Source: Candidatus Latescibacterota bacterium (GTDB lineage: Bacteria; Latescibacterota; UBA2968; UBA8231). From it: a stretch of DNA of 24,038 nt. Position numbers and translations under genes: made by a program. The notes under the pieces are model-generated. The model was given only the letters and a program-made list of their open reading frames with translations. It was not told the DNA's origin and made no database searches. The DNA lies in NCBI GenBank assembly GCA_022825185.1, contig JAJDYK010000156.1, positions 1-24,038 on the forward strand, in the 5' to 3' direction. Shown here piece after piece: positions 23,031-24,038 of this stretch (positions within the stretch are counted from its first letter, which is position 1; every line of letters starts with the position of its first letter).

Positions 23031-23786
23031 ATGGCAGACATTAACGACATCGCCAACGAATTTATCCGCGACGAGATCGAAGAATTTATCGAGCGCGACG
23101 AAGAGCGCGAACGCATAATCGGCATCTTTGCCCAAGCCAGCGAGCAGATGCAGAATATCGCCGCAGCCCTCATCGACGGCGACCACCATACGGTGGACGA
23201 ACTGACCGATCAAGCCATTGCCTCGGGCGTCGAGGCCCTCGAGGTCATGGACGATGGGCTGATCGCCGGCATGGCCATCGTCGGAATCAAATTCCGCGAA
23301 AACTTCATCTTCGTCCCCGAAGTGCTAGCTTGCGCCCGCGCCATGAAGGCCGGCATGACCCACATCGAGCCTATTCTCTCGGCCTCGGGCGTCGAGCCCA
23401 TCGGCATTGTGATTATGGGCACGGTTAAGGGCGATCTCCACGACATCGGCAAAAACTTGTGCATTATGATGCTGCGCGGGGCTGGCTTCGTCGTCCACGA
23501 CCTAGGCGTAGATACCTCCGAAGACGAGTTCATCGACGCCGTCGAAGAGCACGAAGCTCCCCTCTTGGGCATGTCGGCCTTGTTGACCACCACCATGCCC
23601 AACATGGGCAAGACCATCGAGGCCTTCATCGACGCCGATTTGCGCGACGATGTCAAAATCATGGTCGGCGGCGCGCCCGTTACCCAAGAATTTGCCGACG
23701 ACATGGGTGCCGACGGGTATGGGAAAGACGCCCTCGCCTGCGTGGCCTTGGCCAAGGATTTGCTGAGCGAAACTGAGGACGAGTAG
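23031..23786 (+). CDS. Methyltransferase corrinoid protein (MtaC/MtbC-like)
   Basis: A 251-residue cobalamin-binding protein that carries the methyl group between methyltransferases. A helical cap domain lies at about 38-112 (ALIDGDHHTVDELTDQAIAS onward, with FVPEVLACARAMKAGM). The Rossmann-type B12 domain at 122-245 has GDLHDIGKNL, with H137 as the cobalt lower ligand, GMSALLTTTMPNMG for the nucleotide tail, and VGGAPV. About 35 highly charged residues precede the usual start (EFIRDEIEEFIERDEERERI), an extension not typical of the family. The ATG follows the methyltransferase stop without a gap, so the two should be made together and act as partners. No reductive activator (RamA-like) and no MtaB/MttB-type protein lies in the window; they could be beyond the right edge. 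Confidence 0.93.
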   Translation: MADINDIANEFIRDEIEEFIERDEERERIIGIFAQASEQMQNIAAALIDGDHHTVDELTDQAIASGVEALEVMDDGLIAGMAIVGIKFRENFIFVPEVLACARAMKAGMTHIEPILSASGVEPIGIVIMGTVKGDLHDIGKNLCIMMLRGAGFVVHDLGVDTSEDEFIDAVEEHEAPLLGMSALLTTTMPNMGKTIEAFIDADLRDDVKIMVGGAPVTQEFADDMGADGYGKDALACVALAKDLLSETEDE

Positions 23787-23788
23787 CA

Positions 23789-24004
23789 GTGTGCAGAGAT
23801 GCTCTCCAACGATACCGTGCCCTAGAAGAGGCTCTCATTCATATCCGTTGGCAACATGCAGGATTGGAATCCGCGGAAGAGGAACCCGTCCTCGATTCTA
23901 TGGAAGAGATCTGGTACGAACTAAGCGAAGAACAACAAAATGAGCTAAACAGCGAAGGAACGAAGTCTCTCATTCGCGATAATGACGATAACAAGGAACT
24001 ATAA
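23789..24004 (+). CDS. Small acidic protein of unknown function
   Basis: A 71-residue ORF starting at GTG two bases after the corrinoid protein stop. The central part, EEEPVLDSMEEIWYELSEEQ followed by QNEL, resembles short bacterial proteins with a D-x-M-x-x-[LI]-W-x-x-[LM]-S-x-E-E core that I have seen unannotated in several phyla. Roughly a third of residues are acidic and it is predicted helical. Base composition is visibly more AT-rich than the four preceding genes. No ribosome site is clear, so coupled translation is likely if it is expressed. Role unknown; whether it belongs to the methyltransferase operon is only suggested by spacing. Confidence 0.6.
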   Translation: MCRDALQRYRALEEALIHIRWQHAGLESAEEEPVLDSMEEIWYELSEEQQNELNSEGTKSLIRDNDDNKEL

Positions 24005-24038
24005 GCTAGGCGATACACACCCGTCCATGACCCAAATC

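Noticed and set aside
24027..24038. ATG near the right edge that could begin another gene
   Set aside because: Only four codons are visible; nothing can be supported.

Overview
The window is a gene-dense (about 95% coding), GC-rich bacterial chromosome segment with 22 supportable protein genes. There are no rRNA or tRNA genes, insertion sequences or CRISPR arrays, and no gene-free stretch longer than about 135 bases. An LptE-like lipoprotein, several lipoprotein or signal peptides, a DsbD-type reductase and an M23 murein peptidase point to a diderm (Gram-negative) bacterium. An enolase-superfamily dehydratase, a FadR-type regulator, corrinoid methyltransfer genes and type III pantothenate kinase together resemble environmental genomes of the Latescibacterota/Poribacteria kind. 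That placement is an impression from gene content only.

Layout. Positions 1-4176 (minus strand) form a tightly packed run: enolase-superfamily dehydratase, ribB-like gene, DsbD, then a truncated family-2 glycosyltransferase. Positions 4316-12345 (plus strand) hold a RarA ATPase fused to a methyltransferase-like domain, a HEAT-repeat lipoprotein, a secreted protein with two NTF2-like halves, a sodium:solute symporter and an NhaC-type antiporter. Positions 12362-14469 (minus strand) are an envelope cluster: an M23 peptidase, a clear intrinsic terminator, a FlgT-C-like protein and an LptE-like lipoprotein that starts inside a 27-bp tandem repeat. Positions 14604-20507 (plus strand) hold coaX, a C-terminal processing protease, a GT87-type membrane glycosyltransferase, lipA and an APH-fold kinase-like gene. 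Two near-consensus sigma70-type promoters here have their -35 box on the stop codon of the preceding gene.

The most interesting part is 20482-24004. A FadR/GntR regulator is divergent from an apparent operon of four genes: an unrecognised protein with two copies of a domain carrying a CGHxH motif, a UroD/MtaA-family methyltransferase with an H-x-C...C zinc site, an MtaC/MtbC-type corrinoid protein with the DxHxxG cobalamin motif, and a small acidic protein. A perfect palindrome matching the FadR-subfamily operator pattern (TNGTNNNACNA) fills the 17-bp spacer of the operon promoter. I read this as a locally regulated corrinoid-dependent methyl-transfer module whose substrate is unknown and whose first protein may be a new metal-binding partner.

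Many ORF starts were moved on ribosome-binding-site, promoter or signal-peptide grounds; each entry gives the reason.
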